NCBI RefSeq assembly: GCF_004768785.1
Contig: NZ_SRMQ01000015.1
Location: 1 to 37,363, forward strand
Source: Caproiciproducens galactitolivorans
GTDB taxonomy: Bacteria; Bacillota; Clostridia; Oscillospirales; Acutalibacteraceae
Direction of reading: 5' to 3'
DNA: 37,363 bases
The notes beneath the pieces are model-generated. The model saw only the letters and a program-made list of their open reading frames with translations, made no database searches and had not been told where the DNA came from. Within the stretch, counting starts at the first letter, position 1, and each line of letters begins with the position of its first letter. Position numbers and translations under genes: made by a program. This document shows positions 1-7,688 of the stretch, piece by piece.

Positions 1-51
1 ATACTTGGCTGGCAACGGCCCGGGACAATAGGAAGGTGCCAACACAAATAT

Positions 52-127
52 TCCTCAATAGCTCAGTCGGTAGAGCATGCGGCTGTTAACCGCAGGGTCG
101 TTGGTTCGAGTCCAACTTGGGGAGCCA
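52..127 (+). tRNA. tRNA-Asn (GTT)
   Basis: The cloverleaf folds fully. Acceptor arms TCCTCAA and TTGGGGA pair with one G-T pair, the anticodon stem TGCGG/CCGCA closes loop CTGTTAA with anticodon GTT, the T arm contains GTTCGAG, the discriminator is G and CCA is encoded. It lies 48 bp before a second tRNA, with a terminator-like hairpin between them. Confidence 0.96.
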
Positions 128-137
128 GAAAAGTAAA

Positions 138-171
138 GCCGCCGTTATTAAATTAGCGGCGGTAACTTTTT
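138..171 (+). terminator. Rho-independent terminator after tRNA-Asn
   Basis: Arms CCGCCG (139-144) and CGGCGG (157-162) form a GC-rich stem, with TTTTT at 167-171 shortly downstream. It would separate the two tRNAs transcriptionally or act as a processing hairpin. Confidence 0.7.
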
Positions 172-175
172 GCTC

Positions 176-252
176 GGGCCATTAGCTCAGTTGGTTAGAG
201 CAACCGGCTCATAACCGGTCGGTCCAAGGTTCGAGTCCTTGATGGCCCACCA
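176..252 (+). tRNA. tRNA with CAT anticodon (elongator Met or Ile2)
   Basis: The acceptor arm is GGGCCAT/ATGGCCC with discriminator A and encoded CCA. The anticodon stem ACCGG/CCGGT closes loop CTCATAA. CAT can be elongator Met, or Ile2 if C34 becomes lysidine by TilS. The single G start and lack of three G-C pairs in the anticodon stem argue against initiator Met. The sequence alone does not decide between Met and Ile2. Confidence 0.93.
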
Positions 253-257
253 CGAAA

Positions 258-308
258 AAACCGCATCAGATAGCCATTTATCAGCTGTTTGGTGCGGTTT
301 TCTTTTTT
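258..308 (+). terminator. Rho-independent terminator after tRNA(CAT)
   Basis: AAACCGCA (258-265) pairs with TGCGGTTT (293-300), followed by a T-rich tract TTTTCTTTTTT. This ends the tRNA unit. Confidence 0.85.
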
Positions 309-468
309 CTCTTGATTACATTATATTACAAGAATTTATAAGATGTTTTGAAATTATGCAAGTCAAAAATTGTGTAGGGTAAAATTTAGGACTATAGGAA
401 TTTCTTCTCCACGCAAGAAATATTCAAATTCGTTTAACCATTCTGTTCCAGTAACAAAGAGTTTCGTA

Positions 469-497
469 TTGACATCTGGAAAAAGGAATGGTATAGT
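469..497 (+). promoter_or_regulatory. Sigma-A-type promoter of the structured RNA
   Basis: A consensus -35 TTGACA (469-474) and -10 TATAGT (492-497) are separated by exactly 17 bp. No long ORF follows for over 400 bp, so it most simply drives the folded RNA at about 503-791. The 253-468 interval before it shows only the tRNA terminator and AT-rich sequence. Confidence 0.8.
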
Positions 498-502
498 ATT
501 CT

Positions 503-791
503 CATAATTTAAAATTAGGAAGGTTGGTTTTGATGTCGGCGCTGTCTGTAAAGGTGAAAAACAACTAAATAGTTGTAGAAGGTGAGCAATAAGCGGTTAT
601 TCCGCGTGTTTGCTATGCCTTTTAGCGGTACGGGTTTTCTATACTTGCACCGTCGGACTTCCGCCCTTACAGATTGCTTCCATACGGTTTATTGCCGTAA
701 TATAACCATCCAGTTATATATTGCCAGATAAAAGAGATTATCATTTTATCTGATCTAGGAGCATAATGGGATTGTCCCGTTATGCTTTTTT
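503..791 (+). ncRNA. Candidate structured RNA, about 290 nt, family not recognised
   Basis: The transcript from the 469-497 promoter would fold into a multibranched structure. TCTGTAA (545-551) pairs with TTACAGA (667-673) as a long-range closing stem. Inside it are hairpins ACAACTA/TAGTTGT (561-576), AGCAA/TTGCT with inner GCGG/CCGC (585-614), and GCGG/CCGC with inner ACGG/CCGT (625-664). Downstream lie hairpins at 684-698, 701-718 and 725-752, then the terminator at 760-791. An 11-codon ORF with a good ribosome site (ATG at 532) starts inside it, so a leader peptide is possible. It could be a standalone RNA or a 5' regulator of the MutS2-type gene. I do not recognise a riboswitch, 6S, SRP or RNase P signature. 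Confidence 0.55.
760..791 (+). terminator. Strong Rho-independent terminator
   Basis: AGCATAATGGGA (760-771) pairs with TCCCGTTATGCT (775-786) across a 3-nt loop, apart from one G-T pair, and runs into TTTTTT (786-791). It ends the structured RNA about 175 bp before the MutS2-type start. Confidence 0.9.
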
Positions 792-965
792 GTTTGGATG
801 ATAATGCCCACAGGAGCATTTTGCCATTTTCCGATGAAACAGAAAACAAAATTGCCTTCTTTGACCTTCCAGTATGAAGATGGGAACTCTGGTTAATCTG
901 TTTTTTTGAAAGGACGGCGGATGATTCCTGTGGGCTTTTATTATCTAATTTTATGGAGTAACAAA

Positions 966-2900
966 ATGAATACAACAGAAATTATATTAGAATTTACCAG
1001 AGTAAAGAAAATGCTTTGCGAAAACGCCATGTCGGAGCGCGCACGCGGCAAATTAGCGGAGTTATCCCCTTGTTTGGATGAGAGAGAATGTGTACGAAAA
1101 ATGGAAGAAACTACTGCGGGGAGGAGGATTTTAGACGTATGCGGAACGCCTCCGCTGACAGCCATGACACAGATTGAGGAAATCCTGACGCTTTCGAAAA
1201 CAGGTTCCATGTTGGTTCCCGAACAGCTTATCTCGGTTGTGCAGTTTATTGTGTCTTGCAACAGGGTGAAATCCTACCTTAAAAAAGCGGAAGAGCTGGA
1301 AAGTACGATTGCCTGCTATGGGAACAGCATGGCTGATTTGACGGAACTCCGGCAGGAAATTGACCGGTGTATCCGGAATGATCAGGTGGACAGCGACGCA
1401 AGCCCCGCCCTGCGCGATCTTCGCCGGAAAATTGAGAACGTAAAGGCACAAGTACAGACAAAACTAAATGATATTCTGAATAGAAAAAAACAATGGTTTT
1501 CAGATTCGATTATCTTTACGCGCAACGGGCGGTTTGCCCTCCCCGTAAAAAAAGAGCATAAAAATCAAATCAGCGGAAGCATACTGGGCGTATCGGGAAG
1601 CGGAGGAACGTACTTTATGGAACCGTCCGCAGTAACGAAATTGCAGGAGGAACTTTCTTTACTGCAAATTGAAGAAGATAACGAAGTAAGAAAAGTTCTT
1701 TTTACTCTAACCGCATTGGTTGATGAATACAGTCCGGACTTGAAACGGAATATGGAAGCAATGGAAACATTGGATTATGTATTTGCAAAAGCAAAGCTCA
1801 GCGCGCAGATGGATGCCCATCCGGTTTGCATTTCTTCCGAACGGAAAATATCGATTCAAAACGGCAGGCACCCGCTTATTGACCGGAAAGCCTGTGTTCC
1901 TCTGAATTTTGAATTAGGCGAAAGCTGTTTGGGCGTGGTAATCACCGGACCGAATACCGGAGGAAAAACTGTCGCGTTGAAAACCGTTGGATTACTCTCG
2001 ATGATGGCGCAGAGCGGCCTGCACATTCCAGCAGATGCGTCCAGCGTCCTCAGTATGAATAACGCGTATCTGTGCGACATAGGGGATGGGCAGAGCATCT
2101 CGGAGAACCTGTCTACGTTTTCTGCCCACATGACTCGTATTATTGATATCCTTCGGCACGCGACGCGGGAAAGCTTGGTTCTGTTGGATGAGCTGGGTTC
2201 TGGAACCGACCCGGCGGAAGGGATGGGGATTGCCATTGCGGTATTGGAGGAACTGGGCAGCAGGGGCTGTCTGTTTATCGTAACCACGCATTACCCGGAG
2301 GTGAAGGATTACGCGGAGTCTGCACCAGGGATGATCAACGCGAGTATGGCATTTGACAGGGAAACGCTTCGTCCTACCTATCGGCTGGAGATTGGCAGAG
2401 CCGGGGAGAGTTGTGCGCTCTACATTGCAAAACGCTTAGGACTTCCCTCCCGTTTGTTGGAACGGGCTTATCAGGAAGCTTACCGGGATCGTCGGCGGGC
2501 AGAGGCGATTGCCGCATTTCAGCCGGATTTTGAGGATAACAAGAATGAAACAGTTTTGCCGCCGGTTCCCACAATTAAAAAACATAAGCCGCAGGCGGTT
2601 TCCAATACGCAGAAATATGAACTGGGGGACAGTGTGATCTTTTTTCCACGTCGGGAAATCGGAATCGTATTTCATCCAATGAACGAGCGCGGAGAAGTCG
2701 GTGTGCAAATCAAAGGCATTAAAAAATGGGTTAACCAGAAAAGGCTTCGCCTAAAAACACAGGCAAGTGAACTGTATCCGCCGGATTACGATTTTTCAAT
2801 TCTTTTCGACACAGTAACCAACCGTAAAGCCCGGCATGTCATGGAAAGAAAGCACGACCCGAACGTGACAATTCAATATGGTGGGGAGAAAAAGGGATGA
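966..2900 (+). CDS. MutS2-family DNA-binding ATPase lacking the Smr domain
   Basis: MutS2 proteins are ABC-type ATPases that act on branched DNA or collided ribosomes. This 644-aa protein opens with the MutS2-like helical N-terminus (FTRVKKMLCENAMSE). It carries Walker A GPNTGGKT (residues 328-335), Walker B with Asp408-Glu409 in LVLLDELGSGTDP, and a late KOW-like segment (GDSVIFFPRREIGIV). Typical MutS2 is about 780-790 aa and ends in an Smr nuclease domain. No Smr domain is present here, so nicking or RNA cleavage by that domain is not expected. The start at 966 has GGAG 8-11 bases upstream and matches the family N-terminus. A TTG at 906 in the same frame would only add 20 unrelated residues. 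The next gene follows after 39 bp. Confidence 0.85.
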   Translation: MNTTEIILEFTRVKKMLCENAMSERARGKLAELSPCLDERECVRKMEETTAGRRILDVCGTPPLTAMTQIEEILTLSKTGSMLVPEQLISVVQFIVSCNRVKSYLKKAEELESTIACYGNSMADLTELRQEIDRCIRNDQVDSDASPALRDLRRKIENVKAQVQTKLNDILNRKKQWFSDSIIFTRNGRFALPVKKEHKNQISGSILGVSGSGGTYFMEPSAVTKLQEELSLLQIEEDNEVRKVLFTLTALVDEYSPDLKRNMEAMETLDYVFAKAKLSAQMDAHPVCISSERKISIQNGRHPLIDRKACVPLNFELGESCLGVVITGPNTGGKTVALKTVGLLSMMAQSGLHIPADASSVLSMNNAYLCDIGDGQSISENLSTFSAHMTRIIDILRHATRESLVLLDELGSGTDPAEGMGIAIAVLEELGSRGCLFIVTTHYPEVKDYAESAPGMINASMAFDRETLRPTYRLEIGRAGESCALYIAKRLGLPSRLLERAYQEAYRDRRRAEAIAAFQPDFEDNKNETVLPPVPTIKKHKPQAVSNTQKYELGDSVIFFPRREIGIVFHPMNERGEVGVQIKGIKKWVNQKRLRLKTQASELYPPDYDFSILFDTVTNRKARHVMERKHDPNVTIQYGGEKKG

Positions 2901-2939
2901 TAAGGGCATACTAATTTTGCATCGGAAGGAGGTGGAACG

Positions 2940-3374
2940 ATGGTTAACGACGATACGATAAAATTATTAAATGAGTGCAATGCAGGAATCAAAATGGCGG
3001 TGAGCTCAATCAACGAGGTTTTACCAAAGGTAAAAGACCAGCAGTTTGGACAGGCTTTAATTGATTGTAAGCATCTGCATGAGGAACTGGGCAATGAAAC
3101 ACACCGCTTATTGAATGAATATGGAGACGGTGGGGAAGAGCCCGGTTCACTAGCAAAAGGAATGTCTTGGATAAAGACCAACGCAAAGCTTGCCATGAGT
3201 CCGACGGATCAGACTGCAGCGGATTTAATTACCGAAGGGTGCAATATGGGTGTGAAATCATTGAGCCGTTATTTAAATGAATATAAAGCGGCGGATGAAC
3301 AAGTGAAAGATATTACGAAAAAGCTCATCCAGTCCGAGGAACAGCTTTCCGTTGATATACGGCCGTATTTATAA
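2940..3374 (+). CDS. DUF2383-like four-helix protein
   Basis: This is a 144-aa soluble protein with no signal peptide, almost entirely helical by composition. It starts MVNDDTIKLLNECNAG and contains the CKHLHEELGNETHRLL segment typical of PA2169/DUF2383 ferritin-like small proteins. The family has no settled role. It has a strong ribosome site (GGAAGGAGGTGG just before the ATG), lies 39 bp after the MutS2-type gene and is followed by a terminator, so the two are probably co-transcribed. Assignment is from overall pattern rather than an alignment. Confidence 0.6.
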   Translation: MVNDDTIKLLNECNAGIKMAVSSINEVLPKVKDQQFGQALIDCKHLHEELGNETHRLLNEYGDGGEEPGSLAKGMSWIKTNAKLAMSPTDQTAADLITEGCNMGVKSLSRYLNEYKAADEQVKDITKKLIQSEEQLSVDIRPYL

Positions 3375-3387
3375 ATTATACAATGAT

Positions 3388-3424
3388 AAAACCCGCATGA
3401 ACACGATGCAGTTCATGCGGGTTT
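3388..3424 (+). terminator. Terminator hairpin after the mutS2-like unit
   Basis: AAACCCGCATGAAC pairs with GTTCATGCGGGTTT (3411-3424) around a loop of about 8 nt. The A and T ends let it work in both directions. The convergent sugar kinase gene ends 88 bp downstream. Almost the same arm sequence recurs in the terminator at 29289-29327. Confidence 0.85.
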
Positions 3425-3511
3425 ATATTCCTTATGGAGGCGGTAAAAACGCGTTTGCTTCTTGGAGCCGCCGCCATAGCCGGGGCAGACGGGGCAGGCG
3501 GAGCGGAAAGC

Positions 3512-5029
3512 TTATAACTGGTGCATTAAATCTTTGGTTGCAAGATACAATTCATCAAACAGCTTTTGATATTTTTTATATTTTTCATGATTTTCCATAT
3601 TCGGCGTATAGGTAATGCCGGGCTTAATTTTCTTCGCCAAATCAGCAAAGCTGTCAAAGAAATGGATACCCATGGCGGCCATCATGGCATCGCCGAAACT
3701 GGCTCCGATGGTCACGCCGGCGGTTGCGATCGTCTTGCCGGTAATGTCCGCGACAATCTGCATCCAGCCCGGATTTTTTGTTCCGCCGCCTACAGCCATA
3801 ATTTTGTTAATTTGAACTTTGTCTTCTTCAAAAATTTTGAAGTGCTGGTTAATAGAGTAACCCACGGCTTCCAGTGTGGAGCGGTACATATGCTGCCTCG
3901 TATGCGAAAGCGTAAGGCCAAACAGCATCCCTTTCGCAAGCGGATCATTGATTGGCGTACGCTCGCCTGCAAAATAGGGCAGGGTAATTAACCCGTCGCA
4001 GCCGATCGGAATCTTGTCGATGCCTTCCATCATGGATGAATACGCATTCACGCCTGTTTCCTTTTCCGCTTTAAGGCAGTCGGTAAAGATATTGTCCCGA
4101 TACCAGCGCGTCAGCGTACCGGCCGCGTTTGTGCCGGCGGAAACGTCAAAGGTACCCGGAACAATGAATTCCTCGCGCCAGATACGGTCGTCGTTTACCA
4201 GTTTGTCAGTACAGAGGATCATGTAAATGGAGGAGCCGAACTGTAACATCATATCCCCGGGCTGCAGAACGCCGGTGCTGATTGCCTCGGCGCCCGAATC
4301 GTCCGTTCCGACGATAACGGGGGTTCCTTCGGCAAGCCCGGTTTCCTTTGCGGCCTTTGCCGTAACGTGACCGGCGATATCTACGGTGTTCATCACATCT
4401 GCCAGTTGGTCGGGGCGGCAGATTGGCTTGCAGGTTTCCGGATTCGGCGTGCCGTCCGAATGATAGAGCGGATTAAAGCTGGCAAGACCAAGAAAACGGT
4501 CTACGGTAAATTTGCCGGTGAGCTTTGCGGTTATAAAGCTGGAGCCGGTTAGGAATTTATGGGCTTTTGCGTAAACTTCCGGCTCATTATTCTTAATCCA
4601 GAGGATTTTCGGCATAACGTCGGAAGAGCAAAGCGGGCGGCCGTACCATGCTTTGATCTGGTCTTCACCGTAGTATTCCGTCAGCCATTCCATTTCTTTG
4701 GTGGCCCGTGCGTCAATGCCGTATAGAATTGCTTTGCGCAGCGGGTTGCAATCCTTGTCAACAGGCAGGCAGTCTGCGCCCAGCGCGCTTGCGCCAATAG
4801 CCCGAATATCCTTTGGGTCTAAGCCGCTTTTCTGCAAAAGCGCGTTACTGATCAGGCAGAAATCATGCCACCATACCTTGTCGGCGTCATGCTCAAAGTA
4901 GTTTGGTTTTGGATTTTCCATACCGTGTGCTGCGGCGTGGGTTGCGATTACATTGCATTCATTATCGATAATTACACCTTTGCTTTCAAAAGTTCCGGTG
5001 TCAATTCCCATAAAATATGTTTTGTTCAT
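3512..5029 (-). CDS. FGGY-family carbohydrate kinase (xylulokinase-like)
   Basis: FGGY kinases phosphorylate sugars or polyols with ATP in the cytoplasm. The 505-aa length is normal for the family. The N-terminal phosphate-binding loop GIDTGTFESKGVI is at residues 9-21, a second nucleotide-binding region reads VIVGTDDSGAEA, and the C-terminal lobe has the MAVGGGTKNPGWMQIVAD signature. The exact sugar cannot be read. Its place after a GntR/UTRA regulator, at the end of the fructosamine locus, suggests a ketose or ketose-derived intermediate. It ends the leftward cluster and converges on the DUF2383 gene. CCTCTTT and AAAGAGG segments in the 71-bp leader could form a hairpin before the start codon. 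Confidence 0.85.
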   Translation of the reverse strand: MNKTYFMGIDTGTFESKGVIIDNECNVIATHAAAHGMENPKPNYFEHDADKVWWHDFCLISNALLQKSGLDPKDIRAIGASALGADCLPVDKDCNPLRKAILYGIDARATKEMEWLTEYYGEDQIKAWYGRPLCSSDVMPKILWIKNNEPEVYAKAHKFLTGSSFITAKLTGKFTVDRFLGLASFNPLYHSDGTPNPETCKPICRPDQLADVMNTVDIAGHVTAKAAKETGLAEGTPVIVGTDDSGAEAISTGVLQPGDMMLQFGSSIYMILCTDKLVNDDRIWREEFIVPGTFDVSAGTNAAGTLTRWYRDNIFTDCLKAEKETGVNAYSSMMEGIDKIPIGCDGLITLPYFAGERTPINDPLAKGMLFGLTLSHTRQHMYRSTLEAVGYSINQHFKIFEEDKVQINKIMAVGGGTKNPGWMQIVADITGKTIATAGVTIGASFGDAMMAAMGIHFFDSFADLAKKIKPGITYTPNMENHEKYKKYQKLFDELYLATKDLMHQL

Positions 5030-5100
5030 TTCTATACCTCTTTTTATCTGTTTTCGTGTGGCATTCGCAATAGCAAAGAGGAAAGGAAGGGGTGAATCCC

Positions 5101-5835
5101 TTATTTATAGAAGTGTACGTAAAAATTGCATTTATCGCTTCGTGTATAAGTGCGGGTAAATTCGATTACACGGTTTTTATCGTCGTAGCTGGTGCATTTA
5201 AATAAAAAAACCGGCTCTGACGCATCAATCCCCATCATCCGCGCGTCCTTTGGCTCCAGCTTGGCAAGGTCCAGCGTCTGGTAGGCGCGTTTGAGATTCA
5301 CTCCGTAAAAATCATATACCTCATAAATCCCGAAGACGGAGAGATCAATTCCCTCCAGCTTCGGCACAATGTATTGCGGGATCAAAATTTCCTCTATGGA
5401 GATCGATTCGTTGTCCGCGTAGCAGATGCGCTTGATGTAGTACAGCTTATCTTCCGGTTTGATCCCGAAAATCAGGCTGTATTTGCCGCCGGCGTCCCGC
5501 AGTGCCTTTGTCAGAACCTTTGTGGTGGGATGGGTGTTCTTGGAACGCATGGTTTGCGTAAATCCGCCTAGTGTTTCCAGGTCGCGCTCAACCTTTGCGC
5601 CCATGACATAAACACCCTTACCCTGTACCCGTTTCAGAAGTCCCTCGTGGACAAGCGCGTCAATGGCGTTGCGAACGGTCAGCCGGTTGATACCGTATGT
5701 TTCAGCCAGCTCATTTTCAGAGGGAATGGCGGTGCCGGGCAGATATTCCCCGTCTTCAATTTTCGTGCGGACAACCTCCCGCAGCTGCAAATAAATAGGG
5801 GACTGATAACTAATTTTTTCTTCCGTCACACTCAT
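5101..5835 (-). CDS. GntR-family (HutC/UTRA) transcription regulator 1
   Basis: This 244-aa protein has an N-terminal winged helix (residues 10-75, with PSENELAETYGINRLTVRNAIDAL) and a C-terminal UTRA ligand-binding domain (about 95-244). UTRA domains usually bind a phosphorylated sugar or related metabolite, and the protein then leaves the operator. It lies directly upstream of the FGGY kinase in the same direction, with a 71-bp gap, so it probably controls that gene and itself. The separate regulator at 6773-7495 precedes frlD. FrlR of E. coli is of this family, but sequence does not show which of the two is the FrlR counterpart. Confidence 0.88.
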   Translation of the reverse strand: MSVTEEKISYQSPIYLQLREVVRTKIEDGEYLPGTAIPSENELAETYGINRLTVRNAIDALVHEGLLKRVQGKGVYVMGAKVERDLETLGGFTQTMRSKNTHPTTKVLTKALRDAGGKYSLIFGIKPEDKLYYIKRICYADNESISIEEILIPQYIVPKLEGIDLSVFGIYEVYDFYGVNLKRAYQTLDLAKLEPKDARMMGIDASEPVFLFKCTSYDDKNRVIEFTRTYTRSDKCNFYVHFYK

Positions 5836-5897
5836 TTATGCCAACTCCTTCCTTCAACGAATCATAATAGATAGCAATTTCAAAATACTGTAGAATC

Positions 5898-5934
5898 AAT
5901 TCCGTTTCCCCGCCAAGGGAGGGAGAAAGGAATT
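5898..5934. promoter_or_regulatory. Imperfect palindrome upstream of GntR regulator 1
   Basis: AATTCC (5898-5903) and GGAATT (5929-5934) bound an imperfect inverted repeat with TTTCCCC and GGGAGAAA inside. It lies between frlD and the GntR gene. No T tract follows on the minus strand, so it reads better as an operator or RNA structure than as a terminator. Confidence 0.35.
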
Positions 5935-5971
5935 TCTGCTTCCTTTCCTATTTGAAATGATTACCGAAAGA

Positions 5972-6757
5972 TTACCATGCGCCGTTGTATTGCAAAGTTA
6001 TACTGCTGTTGGCCGCGCCCATGTGCATGCATTCTTTCAGTTCTTTTCCCTGAAGGATTCCCCTCAGGAAACCGGCAATATAGCTGTCGCCCGCGCCCAT
6101 TGTATCTTTTACGTCGCAGGGTACAATTCCGAAGGTGGTGAATTTCTCGCCGTCATAGGCAATGCTGCCCTTGTCCCCTAAAGTAACAGTTACGATTTTC
6201 GGCCCCTTCGCGTGCATTTTTTTCATATAATTGCGGATGAAATCTGTGTCGCCGTCATCGGAAGCAAAGAATGCGTAATCGACATGATAGATTGCCTTTT
6301 CAATGACGGGGTCGTCCAGTTTATTTGCAAAATCAAAGGCGATTGGGGTTCCCTTTGCCTTGATTTTATACAGGTCGTTTTCAATCTTGCCCCACAGCCC
6401 GGTAACGACCATGTCTTGACTGCAGAGAAATTCGATATCCTCGTCGGAAAGCTTGAACTGAGCTAAAACGCCTTCGTCATAATCGCCGAACACACGCTCG
6501 CCGTCAATCAATTCTACCTGTGTAATCGCGGTGTTTCCCGGCAGTACCTTCACGTGAGATGTGTCTACGCCCTTGGCATTTAGCGCATCGATCATGATTT
6601 TACCGTATTTATCGTTGCCCACTACGCCGGTGTAAGAGGCCTCGCCGCCAAGGCGAACCGAATAAACAGCCACGTTTACCGGGTTACCGCCCGGAAATGC
6701 TTTTCCTAAATTCTCGTAAACATCCATACAGTTGTCGCCGACTGCTGCTATTTTCAT
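5972..6757 (-). CDS. frlD: Fructoselysine 6-kinase
   Basis: FrlD phosphorylates fructoselysine (the Amadori product of glucose and lysine) at C6 with ATP, giving the substrate of FrlB. This 261-aa PfkB/ribokinase protein has the same length as E. coli FrlD and shares the start (GDNCMDVY), the GGNPVNVAVY sugar-binding segment, QVELIDGERVFGDYDEGV and the end QYNGAW. The catalytic GAGD anion-hole motif is at residues 221-224, with Asp224 as the base. It follows GntR regulator 2 after 15 bp, with GGAG before the ATG, so the two are co-transcribed. A second, less similar FrlD-like kinase sits at 12891-13685. Confidence 0.93.
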   Translation of the reverse strand: MKIAAVGDNCMDVYENLGKAFPGGNPVNVAVYSVRLGGEASYTGVVGNDKYGKIMIDALNAKGVDTSHVKVLPGNTAITQVELIDGERVFGDYDEGVLAQFKLSDEDIEFLCSQDMVVTGLWGKIENDLYKIKAKGTPIAFDFANKLDDPVIEKAIYHVDYAFFASDDGDTDFIRNYMKKMHAKGPKIVTVTLGDKGSIAYDGEKFTTFGIVPCDVKDTMGAGDSYIAGFLRGILQGKELKECMHMGAANSSITLQYNGAW

Positions 6758-6772
6758 TTTTCATGCTCCAAT

Positions 6773-7495
6773 CTATCGGGTGAGCACACTCGCAAAACGA
6801 ACCGAGTCTGCCCTTACAACCGATTTAAAATATTCTATCGGGACATCCTCTTCGTCTTTTACCACCCCTGTCAGTAAAAAGACGGGGGATTCTTCCTCAA
6901 TTTTCAGGTATTCGGACTCTTCGGGGGTCGTATAGGTAATAGCGATTTTTTCCTCGCCTTTTACAATGCAGACGCCGTAATCGTTTTCCAATACCCCGTA
7001 AAAGGATTCCTGACCGAAATCGTGATGGATTAGTTCAGGAAACCGCTCAAAGTCCACGTAACAGGTTTCAACAATCACGGGTTCCCCGTCCACAATGCGC
7101 AGGCGGGTTAGCTCATAAACTTTATGCCCCAAGGGCAGGTGCAGCATTTTTGTAATCTGCTTGTTGCTTTCGATTACAAGCGCGGAAATCACCTGGGTAG
7201 TAAGCCTTTTGCCCGCTTCTGCCACGACGTGGGAAAAGGGTTTCAAATCCTGCAGATTACGGATCAGCTTGGGGCTGGCGGTAAAGGTGCCGGAGCCTTT
7301 CCGATGGTACAGCTTTCCTTCTGTAATCAACCGTTCGATCGCGCTTCGCAGCGTTGTACGGTTAAAATTCCACATTTTGCACATGTCACGCTCGGAAGGC
7401 AGCTTGGAATGGGGCGGAAGTTTATGTTCAATGATATAGCATTCAATTTTTTCTGTGGCTTCGTCTCTGGGACGGCTGCGAAATTCGCTGGTCAT
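6773..7495 (-). CDS. GntR-family (HutC/UTRA) transcription regulator 2
   Basis: This 240-aa protein has a winged-helix DNA-binding domain (PSERDMCKMWNFNRTTLRSA) followed by a UTRA sensor domain containing YELTRLRIVDGEPVIVETCY. The start at 7495 is chosen because AGGAGG lies at the right spacing before it. The frame remains open 21 codons further upstream, but those residues look like translated leader. It heads a two-gene unit with frlD, which makes it the best candidate for the fructoselysine-responsive regulator. Three TGGTATA-like half sites lie in its leader and promoter (7518, 7551, 7574) and could be its own operators. Confidence 0.87.
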   Translation of the reverse strand: MTSEFRSRPRDEATEKIECYIIEHKLPPHSKLPSERDMCKMWNFNRTTLRSAIERLITEGKLYHRKGSGTFTASPKLIRNLQDLKPFSHVVAEAGKRLTTQVISALVIESNKQITKMLHLPLGHKVYELTRLRIVDGEPVIVETCYVDFERFPELIHHDFGQESFYGVLENDYGVCIVKGEEKIAITYTTPEESEYLKIEEESPVFLLTGVVKDEEDVPIEYFKSVVRADSVRFASVLTR

Positions 7496-7572
7496 GGGAT
7501 TTCCTCCTAAATCGATATGGTATAAATATATAATTTCGTAGCATTTGATTTGGTACATATATTGTTTTACAA

Positions 7573-7581
7573 ATTATACCA
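7573..7581 (-). promoter_or_regulatory. Extended -10 promoter and/or operator before GntR-frlD
   Basis: The minus strand reads TGGTATAAT, a perfect TGn-TATAAT extended -10, about 80 bp before the regulator start. A weak -35 (TTCCCA) lies 17 bp upstream. The 15 bp AAATTATACCACTTT is identical at 7571-7585 and 13856-13870, so the sequence may also be a regulator site. Confidence 0.6.
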
Positions 7582-7633
7582 CTTTTACAGCGATTTGGGA
7601 AGAAAAAAATGAATGTCTGTACATTTTCCGAAA

Positions 7634-7670
7634 CCCCCTATACTTGGAAATTCCTTCAAGCATAGGGGGG
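7634..7670 (-). terminator. Hairpin terminator after frlA
   Basis: CCCCCTATACTTG pairs with CAAGCATAGGGGG apart from one mismatch. On the minus strand it lies just after the frlA stop and before the GntR-frlD promoter. The T tract after it is short (TTTCGG), so termination may be partial. Confidence 0.6.
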
Positions 7671-7688
7671 AATCGTTTACGATAAAGC

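Noticed and set aside
503-791. T-box, cobalamin or 6S RNA identity for the structured RNA
   Set aside because: No T-box sequence (AGGGTGG-type), no cobalamin box and no long 6S-like bubble could be found, so no family is claimed.
2873-3196. Minus-strand frame of 107 codons over the DUF2383 gene
   Set aside because: It lies opposite a gene with a clear ribosome site and family features, and its own composition (Ser and Pro rich) is typical of antisense frames.
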